Below, in pieces: positions 40,801-48,698 of a DNA stretch of 64,000 nucleotides. The translations under genes and the position numbers were made by a program. Source of the stretch: Rhizobium leguminosarum bv. trifolii WSM2297 (GTDB lineage: Bacteria; Pseudomonadota; Alphaproteobacteria; Rhizobiales; Rhizobiaceae); NCBI RefSeq assembly GCF_000271845.1, contig NZ_JH719395.1, forward strand, positions 1,074,466-1,138,465. Direction: 5' to 3'. The first letter of the stretch is position 1; every line of letters begins with the position of its first letter. The notes under the pieces are model-generated. The model had not been told where the DNA came from. It was given only the letters and a program-made list of their open reading frames with translations, and made no database searches.

Positions 40801-41826
40801 CTCGGCGAAGCCGGCCGCGCCTCCGACGGTGCCGCCCAGAATATGCGCGAAGCATTGCGCGAGGCGATCGATGATGCCGTCGGCCGCTTCTCCGGCGCCA
40901 CCGACGATATCCGCCGCTCGGCCGCCGACATCCGCAACGAGCTCGACGCCACCCGCGCCGAACTGAAGCGCGGCGCCTTCGACCTTCCTGAGGAAGCCAA
41001 GGAAAGCGCCTCGGCCATGCGCCGGGCCGTCGCCGAGCAGATCAAGGCGCTGCAGGATATCTCCCAGCTCGTCGGCCGCTCCAGCCAGCAGCTTGAGATT
41101 TCCGAGCCCGTCGCCCGCACGCTCGCCCAGGCGCAGCCGGCCCCGCGTGCCCAGCCCATAGCAAGTCAGCCGGTAGCAAGTCAGCCGTCGGCACCCCAGC
41201 CGCCGCAGCCGGCAGCGCCCCCGCCGATCGAAGCGACGGGCCTGCGCGGAACGATCGCTCCGGCAGCACCAGCTGCCGCCCCCCAGCGCGCCGCTCCGCA
41301 GCCTGCCCCTGCCCGTCAGGAACCAGGCCGCCAGGAACCGGCTCGCGCCGAAAGCGGCGGCTGGATCAGCGATCTCCTGCGCGGCGCATCGCGTGAGGAG
41401 GCCGCCGAGGAGGCGCCTGCCCGCACCCCGGCGCCAACGGCAGCACCGACCGCGCGCAGCAATGATCTGCGCAATCCGCGCCACGTGGTCGAATCGCTGA
41501 ATTCGCTCTCGGTCGATATCGCCCGCGCCATCGATCACGACGCCTCGGTCGATCTCTGGCGCCGCTATCAGCGCGGCGAGCGCGACGTCTTCACCCGTCG
41601 CCTCTATACGCTGAAGGGCCAGCAGACCTTCGACGAGATCAAGCGCAAATACGACCGCGAACCGGAATTCCGCACCGCCGTCGACCGCTACATCGGTGAT
41701 TTCGAAAAGCTGCTCGCCGACGTCGCCCGCACCGACCCGAACCAGACCGTCTCGCAGTCCTACCTCACCTCGGATACGGGCAAGGTCTACACCATGCTCG
41801 CCCATGCAGCAGGCAGGCTCAGCTGA
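34831..41826 (+). CDS. gpr: Giant apolipoprotein-like membrane protein, growth pole ring protein (GPR/RgsE-type)
   Basis: A 2331-residue protein. A polar N-terminus (1-105) is followed by two transmembrane segments at about 110-130 and 146-170 with a short loop. Residues from about 175 to 2090 are almost wholly helical and built on 22-residue amphipathic units of the apolipoprotein type (R-L/I-x-E-x-L-x-x-R/K). The unit is most regular at residues about 700-1140. A Pro/Ala/Gln-rich linker (about 2095-2210) leads to a conserved globular end (NPRHVVESLNSLSVDIARAID, then LYTLKGQQTFDEI). Length, topology and composition match GPR of Agrobacterium (a ring at the growth pole, needed for polar growth) and RgsE of Sinorhizobium. 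AAGG lies eight bases before ATG 34831. Confidence 0.85.
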   Translation: MANNRYNESIEEKAFKALDEALQIDFGKDNVPSRRGDAPEAPEANVSDPVNARNQQAQEEAQRRNRRGAAGEQASRGPAFTPANDASRNTPASILKSFDGASSRSAVRTATLFSVLWVMGGLGLMSLLYAPQIWQIRSLADLVALPGVIAGLVGIIIPVMMFYAFAIMIARAQDMRNAARSMAEVALRLAEPETIASERIMTVGQAVRREVSAMNEGIERTIARASELETLVHSEVNALERSYADNELRVRGLVHELGSEREAIVNHADRIRTSIGSVHDQLKEELSLATEEIAVRLSTSGEAFASLIDTRAATILEKSDNALQSIGSLLAAKTDSLLQTLNASGFALATEFDNRLEALSVNLNDHGERLLSQFETRASTMDSSTEKLNAALHERTQQLSEILIARTREINESLTSGERTIGGTLDDVLSKLNSALDEKGASFRQSLQSTADDAVMDLDVRSGFFEERLQTTVAQLSTAFDERVAEFTSAFDKRTGSLDTKLMESLARINETLTGGSDSIDGILNSGIDRLGTSMTDQQLALATALATGHDVLESTLGTRVDEITNALTSRTGELTSALQSATSEIALTLASGTSDLQNNLQTRSAEFRDTLRTTTTDLTTAVAAGTEQVTAAFGGRAEELSGVLAARAAEISEALGTAHGRIDSVMAERGGALVDALTTHHGRFEEALTTRADAIIDAVSGTHDRLAETLDEKAMALAISLNESQARIEDTLETRSGALLSAVAGTHDRLSETLDEKAMALAISLNENQARIEDTLETRSAALLNAVSGTHDRLSETLDSKAAALTTSLDERHARIDNALGTRAEALLNTVSGTRDRLAETLDEKAAAFAISLNESQARIEETLQTRSAALLNAVSGTHDRLSETLEGKVAAFATSLSEGQARIDETLESRSAALLNAVSDTHDRLSETLDEKAMTLAISLNESQSRIEDTLEARSETFLKAVSGTHERLSETLDKKSAALAASLNEGQSRLQDTLESRSESFLNAVSATHDRLSETLDDRAMALAISLNESQSRLEETLTSGADAITQAVSGTHDGLNGVLDRKAAAIAASLNEGQARLEEALVHRTAAIIGAVTATHDRLTDTLDEKTMALAISLDDNQSRFDSVLEARSNSIMEAVSGAESRVAGAFTDKTDAIRAAYTDNQQRLESALSEHSAALSGVLDAGGARFEDLVGGLTGRIEGRLTDAHARLGGLADEAAARIEGGLTSAHERIRTTLEDRANAIDLSLNQAHALISDTLTEHATSIGTSVATSVSMLEMSLEDREASIRQAIDASAQTLEDRMHAGAGQIAGRFQEAANAISSSTQNFSAQLDQSVESLTGRFAETGSRVESGLAAIETRISNGVGGVAERVEAASGQLSGVLADGISRIGALSDDANRRISATLEGSAANLTQAIDSRAANLAETLDSRTTTLTGAIDGRTVSLGQTLDRGNERIEERLSTMDRALTVGLEAVNRTIEGKAAGLASTLRSAVAEAAQGMEGEATRTTELLGKTGQQFAEDLNTKSDEFTRTMDERSSQIVTRVTEAQSRLASQAAAVAQTFSEAGNAIVNKVAEAETIVGKQVNAISKALSDAGQSLETRGDAVRSTLSGAGSEISATMADVDRALEARSNAIRSNLEERAREIDTTFSDIDRALEARGNSIRSTLEERTRDLNSMLSGRSVELTRILDETARPIIDRYTDAGEQAAARITAAANLSADRLRAENEALASAVAARTENVANAVSAIENSLVGNVNGLVERMAESSAAMAMMMNRAAEQLTSVDSRLGDTTTRFADSATKAAEMVNASTRLLEGKVDRLSDISGQTLSQVGGIIGRFDEHSKVLTQASQLLGAAQSNLASTLEEREGALQALSVSLVQRSDEIEKTMLGLGGMIETVFERAEQRSSQVTGNLRQGVQSSFADIGRILTETEKRAQEAAETMREAITRAGDEANTTIDGTFANVERRSGDLSNRIRGGLTASLSEVERMLGEAGRASDGAAQNMREALREAIDDAVGRFSGATDDIRRSAADIRNELDATRAELKRGAFDLPEEAKESASAMRRAVAEQIKALQDISQLVGRSSQQLEISEPVARTLAQAQPAPRAQPIASQPVASQPSAPQPPQPAAPPPIEATGLRGTIAPAAPAAAPQRAAPQPAPARQEPGRQEPARAESGGWISDLLRGASREEAAEEAPARTPAPTAAPTARSNDLRNPRHVVESLNSLSVDIARAIDHDASVDLWRRYQRGERDVFTRRLYTLKGQQTFDEIKRKYDREPEFRTAVDRYIGDFEKLLADVARTDPNQTVSQSYLTSDTGKVYTMLAHAAGRLS
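36928..38247 (+). repeat. Ten 132-bp tandem units inside the giant gene
   Basis: Units start at 36928 and recur every 132 bp without any shift (37060, 37192, 37324, 37456, 37588, 37720, 37852, 37984, 38116), with a diverged eleventh at 38248. Each encodes 44 residues beginning V-S-G-T-H-D-R-L and made of two 22-residue halves, the second beginning L-N-E-S/G-Q. Adjacent units differ at scattered bases. A less similar unit in the same register begins at 36796. Confidence 0.93.
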
Positions 41827-41867
41827 GCCTGCTCATAACCATCGATCGTTTATGACCGAATTGGACA

Positions 41868-41900
41868 GAAAGCCGCCGCCACACATGTCGGGCGGCTTTC
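41868..41900 (+). terminator. Probable terminator of the giant gene
   Basis: GAAAGCCGCC (41868-41877) pairs fully with GGCGGCTTTC (41891-41900), 42 bp after the stop. The T run after it is short (GTTT). Confidence 0.65.
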
Positions 41901-41949
41901 GTTTATCGGAAGGACGCGACCGCGAACGCCTAATCATGAGGTATCCGAA

Positions 41950-42510
41950 ATGACCAAGGCCCTGCTGATCATCGACGTGCAGAATGCAATTCTCTCGGGA
42001 AAAGCTACGCCGGAGCGCCAACCGCATATCGATGCCGCGCTGGACGAGACCGTCGCCCGGCTTGCATCGCTCCAGGAAAAGGCGAGGCATTCGGGCACGC
42101 CGGTCGTGCTGGTCCAGCATGACGGCGACAGCGGCCACCGATTGGCCGTCGGCACCGAAGGATGGGCATTGCGCCAGGAGATCGCGCCGAAACCAGGCGA
42201 GGTCGTCGTGCGCAAGAAAAGCGCCGACTCCTTCTTCGAGACCGATCTGACCCAACGCCTGAACGAACGCTCGGTCACCCACCTCGTCATCGGCGGCTGC
42301 ATGTCGCAATTCTGCGTCGACACGACGGTCAGGCGCGCCGTTTCCCTCGGATATGACGTGACGTTGATTGCCGATGGTCATACCACCGGCGATACGGCAA
42401 CCCTCACCTTCTCCGAGATTGTCGCCCACCACAATGAAACGCTCGACGGTTTCGACGCGGGCAAGGCGGCGGTAGACATCCACCCCGCCGCCGGGATCAC
42501 CTTTTCATAA
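41950..42510 (+). CDS. Cysteine hydrolase (isochorismatase-like family)
   Basis: A 186-residue hydrolase with the catalytic triad of the family in place: Asp9 (LLIIDVQN), Lys90 (VVVRKKSADSF) and Cys122 (GGCMSQFCVDTTVRRA). The conserved cis-peptide region precedes the Cys (HLVIGGCMSQ). Members act on amides or ethers such as nicotinamide, carbamoyl compounds or isochorismate; which one cannot be told here. ATG 41950 follows the giant-gene hairpin; the gene is probably single. Confidence 0.92.
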   Translation: MTKALLIIDVQNAILSGKATPERQPHIDAALDETVARLASLQEKARHSGTPVVLVQHDGDSGHRLAVGTEGWALRQEIAPKPGEVVVRKKSADSFFETDLTQRLNERSVTHLVIGGCMSQFCVDTTVRRAVSLGYDVTLIADGHTTGDTATLTFSEIVAHHNETLDGFDAGKAAVDIHPAAGITFS

Positions 42511-42547
42511 AACTCCGGCAGCAGTTCGTAGACCGGCTGCCAGCTTC

Positions 42548-43207
42548 TTATTCGCCGCCATCAATCGGGGCGAGATCATTTGATGCCCAAGCCTGAATTG
42601 CCTGATGGAATACACGCTCCCCATCCGCGCCCTTTTCAAGCGTCAGCAGTGCTCGTTTGCCGTCCTGATAGAAAATCGGCAAATCGATCCATTGGCGTTC
42701 AAGCAGTTCAAGGTTCCTGGCGCGAGCCTCAGGCAGATCATTGAGCGCCAGCATGTAGAGATTGTCCGTGACCTTGGCGGGCACGCCTATCAATGTGTCA
42801 CCGCGATCGCTTTCCGTCGCTTTCATTGACATGCGCTGGAGACTGTAAATTCCACCCCCCTTAAATCCTGCCGCGATCCGAAACGACAATTCGATGAGGT
42901 GGCTTGCGGAAACAGAGGGATCTGCATTCCGTTCCAGTGTCAGCACTGCAGTGAGGTGACGCTTTGGCACCGCAATGTGCGCTTGGATAATCGGATCGGA
43001 GCGCCCCCTGGCGTCGGTGCGCATATCGATTGACCACGTAACAGAACCGGGAACGGTCGTCGGCTGTGCCATCGCCGGTCTCTCCTCATACAGAAACATT
43101 TGAGGAACCAGCGAACGCGGGACGGAGCGTCCGGATGACGCAAAGGCGGAAAAGGAGAAAACGAGCACACATATGCCGACGACCAAAACCATTGCCGAGC
43201 GCATCAT
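42548..43207 (-). CDS. Secreted hypothetical protein
   Basis: A 219-residue protein I do not recognise. It begins with a hydrophobic segment that looks like a signal peptide (residues 1-23, ending SAFA). The mature part begins with a Pro-rich stretch and then has alternating beta-strand and charged segments (SVTWSIDMRTDARG, RHLTAVLTLERNAD, SHLIELSFRI, PIFYQDGKRALLTLEKG). It has no cysteine in the mature part and no transmembrane segment later. The pattern suggests a single beta-sandwich domain in the periplasm. A longer family search would be needed for any name. It is convergent with the cysteine hydrolase. Confidence 0.7.
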   Translation of the reverse strand: MMRSAMVLVVGICVLVFSFSAFASSGRSVPRSLVPQMFLYEERPAMAQPTTVPGSVTWSIDMRTDARGRSDPIIQAHIAVPKRHLTAVLTLERNADPSVSASHLIELSFRIAAGFKGGGIYSLQRMSMKATESDRGDTLIGVPAKVTDNLYMLALNDLPEARARNLELLERQWIDLPIFYQDGKRALLTLEKGADGERVFHQAIQAWASNDLAPIDGGE

Positions 43208-43548
43208 AGAAATCCCACCCCTCGCAGCATAACGCTGTCTCCTACCGTATAATTTCTTAAATCGGAATTATGCAGCAATTCAAAGTGCTGCGGAAAATTT
43301 GAGAACAACTGCAGCGGCGAAAACCGGGACCGCCAGGCGGTCCCGATCTTCTGTCTTTCACCGTTCGGCTGCTATGCCCCAATTGTAAACGCATCGATCG
43401 AGGCCGATGACGGTGAGGCAAAATGAATCAGCTGTGGATAGAGCTTTTTTATTGCCGCTCGTCCTTCATTCCGTCACAAACTTTTTTGATCCGCTTGCGT
43501 TAAACCAACGGCTCCCTCGGCCGTCCAACGACAGAGACAATTATATCG
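43208..43548. other. Divergent intergenic region with a strong hairpin
   Basis: A 341-bp region between two divergent genes. CGGGACCGCC (43325-43334) and GGCGGTCCCG (43336-43345) make a near-perfect 21-bp palindrome, followed by a T-rich but broken tail, which suggests a plus-strand terminator or a protein site. No upstream plus-strand gene ends here. I see no other gene in the region. Confidence 0.55.
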
Positions 43549-44424
43549 ATGACCAAGACGACCTCCCGGCTCCTTGCCACCGCGCTCTCCTCCGCCATGC
43601 TGATCAGCGCCTTCACGCTGGCTCAAGCCGGCCAGGCAAGCTTCGTCGTCGATGCGCAGTCCGGTCAGGTTCTCGAAGCTTCCAATCAGGATGAGCTGAA
43701 CTACCCGGCATCATTGACCAAGATGATGACGCTCTATCTCGCCTTCGAGGCCCTGCATGAGGGACGCCTCAATTGGAACCAAAAGCTCACCATGTCGGAA
43801 AATGCCGAGAGCAAGGAGCCCTTCAAGCTCGCCGTCGGCGCCGGCCGCCAGGTGACGCTGCGTGAAGCGGTCGAAAGCATCGTTGTCTTGTCTGCCAACG
43901 ACTCTGCCGTGGCGATCGCCGAACAACTCGGCGGCTCCGAACAGGCTTTTGCCACTGTCATGACCGACAAGGCGCGCCAGCTCGGCATGTCGAATACGGT
44001 CTTCGAGAATCCCTCGGGCCTCCCGGATCCCGAGCAGGTCACCTCGGCGCGTGACATGGCAACCCTCGGCGTTTCGCTGATGCGGGACTTTCCGGAAGAG
44101 TTCAAGCTCTTCTCCATGCGCGGCTTTCAGTTCCGCGGCATGAAGCTGCGCGGCCACAACAATCTGATGTATCGTTATGACGGCGTCGACGGCATCAAGA
44201 CCGGCTATACCGATGCATCGGGCTATAATGTCGTGACGTCGGCGCTGAAGGACGGCCGCCGCGTCGTCGGCGTCGTCATGGGCGAAAAGACAGCAAGCCT
44301 GCGTGACGACAAGATGGCAGGCCTGCTGGACAGCGCGCTGCCGGCGTCATCGACGGCCACGGCATACACGACGCCAATCAAACAGCCGGGAGCGACGATG
44401 ACGGATACGCAACCGACGAAGTAA
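43549..44424 (+). CDS. D-alanyl-D-alanine carboxypeptidase (PBP5/6-like)
   Basis: A 291-residue low-molecular-weight penicillin-binding protein that trims the terminal D-Ala from peptidoglycan stem peptides. A signal peptide covers residues 1-30. The three active-site motifs of the S11 peptidase family are S55-L-T-K58, S115-A-N117 and K217-T-G219, all intact. The C-terminal amphipathic anchor domain of full-length PBP5 is absent (the protein ends shortly after the catalytic domain in a Thr/Pro-rich tail), so it may be soluble in the periplasm. ATG 43549 was chosen by signal peptide. Confidence 0.94.
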   Translation: MTKTTSRLLATALSSAMLISAFTLAQAGQASFVVDAQSGQVLEASNQDELNYPASLTKMMTLYLAFEALHEGRLNWNQKLTMSENAESKEPFKLAVGAGRQVTLREAVESIVVLSANDSAVAIAEQLGGSEQAFATVMTDKARQLGMSNTVFENPSGLPDPEQVTSARDMATLGVSLMRDFPEEFKLFSMRGFQFRGMKLRGHNNLMYRYDGVDGIKTGYTDASGYNVVTSALKDGRRVVGVVMGEKTASLRDDKMAGLLDSALPASSTATAYTTPIKQPGATMTDTQPTK

Positions 44425-44435
44425 GCCCAGGTCTG

Positions 44436-45688
44436 CTATCTGAAAGCCACTTCCAGGTGCTGCCGGTCCTGGGCGATCACCCGGCAATTCGTTTCGAATC
44501 CTTCTCCCTTGATGGCAAGAATGAACTCGGATGGAATGCCGGCCGAATTGGAAACCGAAATGCCAGCGCTTTCCGAGCCAATGGATTTGACGGTGCAGTC
44601 GATGGTCGAGCGTCGATCGTTGAACAGGATCGAACCCGCCTTCAGCACCCGCCGCCGCGCGCCGATAGCATGATCGGCGTGGATGGAACTCCAGGAGACG
44701 CAACGATTTCGCGCGGCATGTTTGGCCTGATACATCGCTGCATCCGCCTGGGCCAATAGCGTCTCGATCTCCTTGCTGACCATCGAGAGTGCCGACGTTC
44801 CGAAGCTCGCCGTGACATTCAACGAACCGTGATCATCGCGATGAGCTGCCCGGCGATGGCAGCTCGGAGTTTCTCGGCAACGGCGACACCCCCTTCCCGA
44901 TCGACATGCGGCAGGATGATGGCAAATTCCTCGCCCCCGATCCGCCCGAACAGATCACCGGCGCGAAGGGTCGCCTTGCAAATCGAGGCTACCGCCTTGA
45001 GAACCGCATCTCCCGCGGCATGCCCATGCGTGTCGTTCACCTGCTTGAAATGGTCGATATCGAAGGCGATGCAGGACAGGTCATGCTGGTGCCGCAAAGC
45101 CAGCGAAATCAGCTGGTCGGCTTCCTGCTTGAAGGCGCGCCGCGTCATCGCCTCGGTCAGACTGTCGGTAGCGGCCGAGTGCATCAGCTCGATGCGGTCC
45201 ATCGCCGCCCCGGCCAGCTCATCGAGAATGCTGAGGTCTCTTGTGCTGAACGATCTTGGCCGGCGATCGATCGCGCAGACCGTTCCGATCATATGCCCGG
45301 CCTTCGTTCGGAGCGGCACGCCGGCGTAAAAGCGGATATGGTCCTCGCCGGTCACCGCCGAATGTTTCGAAAAGCGTGCATCCTTGGTGGCGTCCTGCAC
45401 GATAACAGGCTCGTCACAGTCCACCACGCAACGGCAGAACGTGTCTTCAAGCGACACTTCGTCGGCTGAGAGGCCGGAGCAGGCCTTGTACCATTGCCGA
45501 TGCGCATCGATCAGGGAGACGATGCCGATGTCGATGGAAAAAATCTGCTTTATCAGGCGGACGATCCGCTCAAAACCTTCGTCCCTCGGCGTGTCTAGAA
45601 GGTCGAGCTGCTGCAGCGCAGCCAGGCGGTCGTTTTCGCGCTGGATCGCCTCCGACGACGACTTTCCAAATACTCGTGCGACCACCAT
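44436..45688 (-). pseudogene. GAF-GGDEF-PilZ diguanylate cyclase, broken by a frameshift
   Basis: The first frame (start ATG 45686-45688, AGGAGG nine bases before) encodes a GAF domain and most of a GGDEF domain with the active-site motif GGEEF and an upstream RxxD inhibitory site, then stops at 44819-44821. The next frame (44436-44822) continues the same GGDEF domain (NVTASFGTSAL, AQADAAMYQAKHA) and adds a PilZ-like c-di-GMP-binding end (RRRVLKAG, STIDCTVKSIGSESAGI). Joining the two needs one extra base near 44838-44848. So the gene is either a pseudogene with a one-base deletion, a programmed shift, or a sequencing error. The intact form would make and sense c-di-GMP. Confidence 0.85.
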
Positions 45689-45836
45689 GCAGCATGCCTC
45701 CTGACAGCGATAACATGATGCGTTCCACAAATTCGTGAAAAAATTGAATACGATCACAGCCCCAATCAGATAGGGCCAAATATTTTCTCAAAACCGGCAA
45801 CCCTCGATGTCGACGCAACGGTCGCCAAACGCCATC

Positions 45837-46448
45837 TCAGATTGAGCGCAGTGTCCAGTTGACGATCTCGGAGGCGACCGTGGAGAAGGCGCGGTCGAGG
45901 CTCTTGACGAACCCGTCATTATCGCCGCCCGCCGGCGCCATGGCGCGGAATACCTTTTGGGCGCGCACGGAGCCGTTGCGGTCGTTGAGGATCTTGGCGG
46001 AGATTTCGACCACCGCCTGGTTGCCGCTCGAAGCATCGATTTCGAAGGAGCGGATATCGGTGACAACCTGATAGTCGATCGCCAGCCCCTGCCCGGGCAT
46101 GCCGACGCCGCCAACCTTGCCGGAATTCTCGAAGGCCTCAACCAGTTTCGACTGAACGATGCGCGGCAGCTTGTCGCCCCATTGCGCCCGCGACAGATAC
46201 TGGATTTCCGAAGGTGAAACGCGGATGACGATCTGCTCGCTGTCGAGCGCCTTCAGCGCCGTCGGGCTGGCGATCAGGATCTGGCGGGATTTGGCCGCGG
46301 GTCCATCACCGTCGACAGCAGCATTCAGATCATAGGTATCGTTCTTGGCAGCGGTGCCGCACCCCGAAAGGATCAGCGCCGTCAGCGGCAGCGCGATCAC
46401 CGTTCCCCTGATCCATGAACGGCGCGACAACAAATGCGATGCGACCAT
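45837..46448 (-). CDS. ABC-type transport auxiliary lipoprotein of the Mla-like system
   Basis: A 203-residue lipoprotein. The signal sequence ends in the lipobox LSGC with acylated Cys30. The mature part fits the ABC-transport auxiliary (PqiC-like) family: RQILIASPTALKALDSEQIVI near its start, WGDKLPRIVQSKLVEAFENSG in the middle, and the ending MAPAGGDNDGFVKSLDRAFSTVASEIVNW. It is the last of four genes in order STAS-permease, ATPase, MCE protein, lipoprotein, with a 24-bp gap after the MCE gene. It probably sits in the outer or inner membrane as an accessory in lipid transfer. Confidence 0.88.
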   Translation of the reverse strand: MVASHLLSRRSWIRGTVIALPLTALILSGCGTAAKNDTYDLNAAVDGDGPAAKSRQILIASPTALKALDSEQIVIRVSPSEIQYLSRAQWGDKLPRIVQSKLVEAFENSGKVGGVGMPGQGLAIDYQVVTDIRSFEIDASSGNQAVVEISAKILNDRNGSVRAQKVFRAMAPAGGDNDGFVKSLDRAFSTVASEIVNWTLRSI

Positions 46449-46472
46449 ATTAGGCTACCCCTGAAATCCCAG

Positions 46473-47843
46473 TTAACGCCGCGTCCGGCCGTCATATTGC
46501 TTGACCGTGTCCCCGCCGAAGATCAGGCGTTGCGGATTGCGGTCGAAGTTGGTGATCGTATCGTTCAGATTATTCACGGTTCCGCGCATGTCGTTGACGA
46601 GCGTCTGCACGTCGCGCAAGCCGCCGCTCGAGAATTTCTGCAGATTGTCGGCGATTGGCCCGATGCGCGCATTCAGGTTGTCGGCAACCTTCTTGAAGGA
46701 TTCCAGCGTCTCGCGCGCTTGTGCAAACATCGACTGCGTATTGTCGGTGCCGAGCAGCGCATCGACCTTGATGAGAATGCCGTCGATACGGGTCGAGGCC
46801 GAATTCAGCTTGTTGGTAAGCTGCGAGACGTCCTGGATCGTCTGGTCGATATCTTTCTTGCGGGCCGAAACCGTATCGGCGACATCACGGATTGAGGCGA
46901 CGGCGGTGCGCGCATCCTTGGTCGCCTGCGCGATGTCGTCGACCGAGCCCCTCACCTTGGCGGGATCGATCTGGGCGACGAGCGTGTCGACGCGGTCGAG
47001 AGTCGCCTGTGCCTGCTTGCCGAAATCGTTGAAGGTGGTGGCCGTCTGGTCGAACTTCTGGATCGCCCCCTTGAGGTCGCCCGAGGCATCGGCGACATTG
47101 GCGGTGATCTTCTCGGCGTTGGAAACGATGTTGTCGATTTTCTGAGCGTCGACCGCTTTGACCAGCGATTCCACAGCTTGGAGCGTCGAATCGACACGGC
47201 CGGAGACGGCCTTCACCGTATTCGAAAGCTCACCGACGCTTTGCAGGAAAGCATCGATATTGTCGGAATTCTTCGCCAGCGCATCCGAGAAGGTCTCGGC
47301 ATTCTTGAACGTCTGGGTCAGGGGCGCGCGTGAATCTTCGATGAAACCCTGGAGTTCGCCGACGGCGTCGTTGGCGCGATCGAGGATCTTGTCGGCGGTC
47401 GCCAGAAGATTGGTGACGCTCGACTGATCGGCGACGATGACGGCGCGTTTGCCGTTGTCGATCGCGTGCTGGAGGATGCTTTCCTCGCCCTTGCGGCCGC
47501 CTGACAGTTCGATATAGGCGGCCCCGGTCAGGCCCTGAATTTCAAGAGCGGCCTTGGTCGAGGGATAGATCGGCGCATCGGTGCGCACCTGGGTGAAGGC
47601 CAGTGAATATTGCGGATCGTCGGCATCGATCGACAGGGTCTGCACCGAGCCGATCTGGATGCCGTTAAAGCGCACCGGCGAGCCGACGCTAAGGCCGTTC
47701 GCCGAACCCGGAATACGCACGATCAGCTCGGTCATCGGGCCGCCGCGGCCATATTCGGCCATCCAGTAGACGAAGCCGAAGGCCGCCGCGATCACCAGCA
47801 CCGTGAAAAAACCGACAATCGTGTAATTGGCTTTGGTTTCCAT
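46473..47843 (-). CDS. mlaD: MCE/MlaD-family lipid-binding protein
   Basis: A 456-residue protein with one N-terminal transmembrane segment (about 7-28) and one MCE domain (about residues 37-117: TELIVRIPGSANGLSVGSPV, GLTGAAYIELSGG). The MCE domain forms a hexameric ring that passes phospholipid across the periplasm. The long C-terminal region is helical with many Asp/Asn repeats (NDAVGELQGFIEDS, TADKILDR), much longer than E. coli MlaD (183 residues), so it may form a helical tube as in other long MCE proteins. It follows the ATPase gene by eight bases. Confidence 0.93.
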   Translation of the reverse strand: METKANYTIVGFFTVLVIAAAFGFVYWMAEYGRGGPMTELIVRIPGSANGLSVGSPVRFNGIQIGSVQTLSIDADDPQYSLAFTQVRTDAPIYPSTKAALEIQGLTGAAYIELSGGRKGEESILQHAIDNGKRAVIVADQSSVTNLLATADKILDRANDAVGELQGFIEDSRAPLTQTFKNAETFSDALAKNSDNIDAFLQSVGELSNTVKAVSGRVDSTLQAVESLVKAVDAQKIDNIVSNAEKITANVADASGDLKGAIQKFDQTATTFNDFGKQAQATLDRVDTLVAQIDPAKVRGSVDDIAQATKDARTAVASIRDVADTVSARKKDIDQTIQDVSQLTNKLNSASTRIDGILIKVDALLGTDNTQSMFAQARETLESFKKVADNLNARIGPIADNLQKFSSGGLRDVQTLVNDMRGTVNNLNDTITNFDRNPQRLIFGGDTVKQYDGRTRR

Positions 47844-47851
47844 TTATCCGG

Positions 47852-48697
47852 TCACTTCCCGCTCACGCCGTGCCGCGCGCCATCATCCTGCGGCACGATC
47901 GCGCGCGCCCGCTTACCCTTGAAATAGGCCTGCACCCAGGGATCGTCGTAGGCCAGCATGTCGTCGATCGTGCCTTCCACCATTACCCGTTTCTTTCCGA
48001 GCACGGCTATACGATCACAGACCGAAAACAGGCTGTCGAGGTCATGCGTCACCATATACACGGTCAGTCCCAGACTATCGCGCAGGTTGGCGATCAGGTC
48101 GTCGAATTCGGCGGCGCCGATCGGGTCGAGACCCGAGGTCGGCTCATCCAGGAAGACGAGTTCGGGATCGAGTGCCAGCGCCCGGGCAAGGGCGGCGCGC
48201 TTGATCATGCCGCCGGACAATTCGGACGGGTATTTGTCGGCGGCATCGGCAGCCAACCCCACCATGCGGATCTTCAGATGCGCCAGTTCGTCCATCAGCG
48301 AGCGCGGCAGGTCGAGATATTCCCGCATCGGCACCTGGATGTTTTCCTTGACTGTCAGCGACGAAAACAGCGCGCCCTGCTGGAACAGCACGCCAAGCCG
48401 CATGTCGAGTGCGTTGCGTTGCGGCTCGTTGAGTTCGTCGAAATCCTGGCCGAGAATCTTGATCGTGCCGGAGCGGCGCGGCAGCAGCCTGAGCACCGTA
48501 CGCATCAGCACCGATTTGCCGGTGCCCGACGCACCGACGAAACCGAGGATCTCGCCGCGATAGATATTCAGGTTGAGGTTGTCGAGCACGACCTTGGAGC
48601 CGAAGGCGACGGTGACATCGCGCGCCGAAAGCACGATGTCCCTGCCCTCGTCGTCCTTCTCGATTTCGTTTGATTGCTCGTCCACGCGGTCCGCCAT
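47852..48697 (-). CDS. mlaF: MlaF-like ABC transporter ATP-binding protein
   Basis: A 281-residue ABC ATPase. Walker A is GASGTGKS, the signature is PSELSGGMIKRAALARAL, and Walker B with its Asp-Glu is ELVFLDEPTSGLDP; the H-loop follows in VTHDLDS. The LSGGM variant is usual for Mla/Ttg2 ATPases. ATG 48695-48697 begins one base after the TAG of the permease gene (48699-48701), so the two are coupled. It powers the lipid transport complex with the permease upstream. Confidence 0.95.
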   Translation of the reverse strand: MADRVDEQSNEIEKDDEGRDIVLSARDVTVAFGSKVVLDNLNLNIYRGEILGFVGASGTGKSVLMRTVLRLLPRRSGTIKILGQDFDELNEPQRNALDMRLGVLFQQGALFSSLTVKENIQVPMREYLDLPRSLMDELAHLKIRMVGLAADAADKYPSELSGGMIKRAALARALALDPELVFLDEPTSGLDPIGAAEFDDLIANLRDSLGLTVYMVTHDLDSLFSVCDRIAVLGKKRVMVEGTIDDMLAYDDPWVQAYFKGKRARAIVPQDDGARHGVSGK

Positions 48698-48698
48698 G

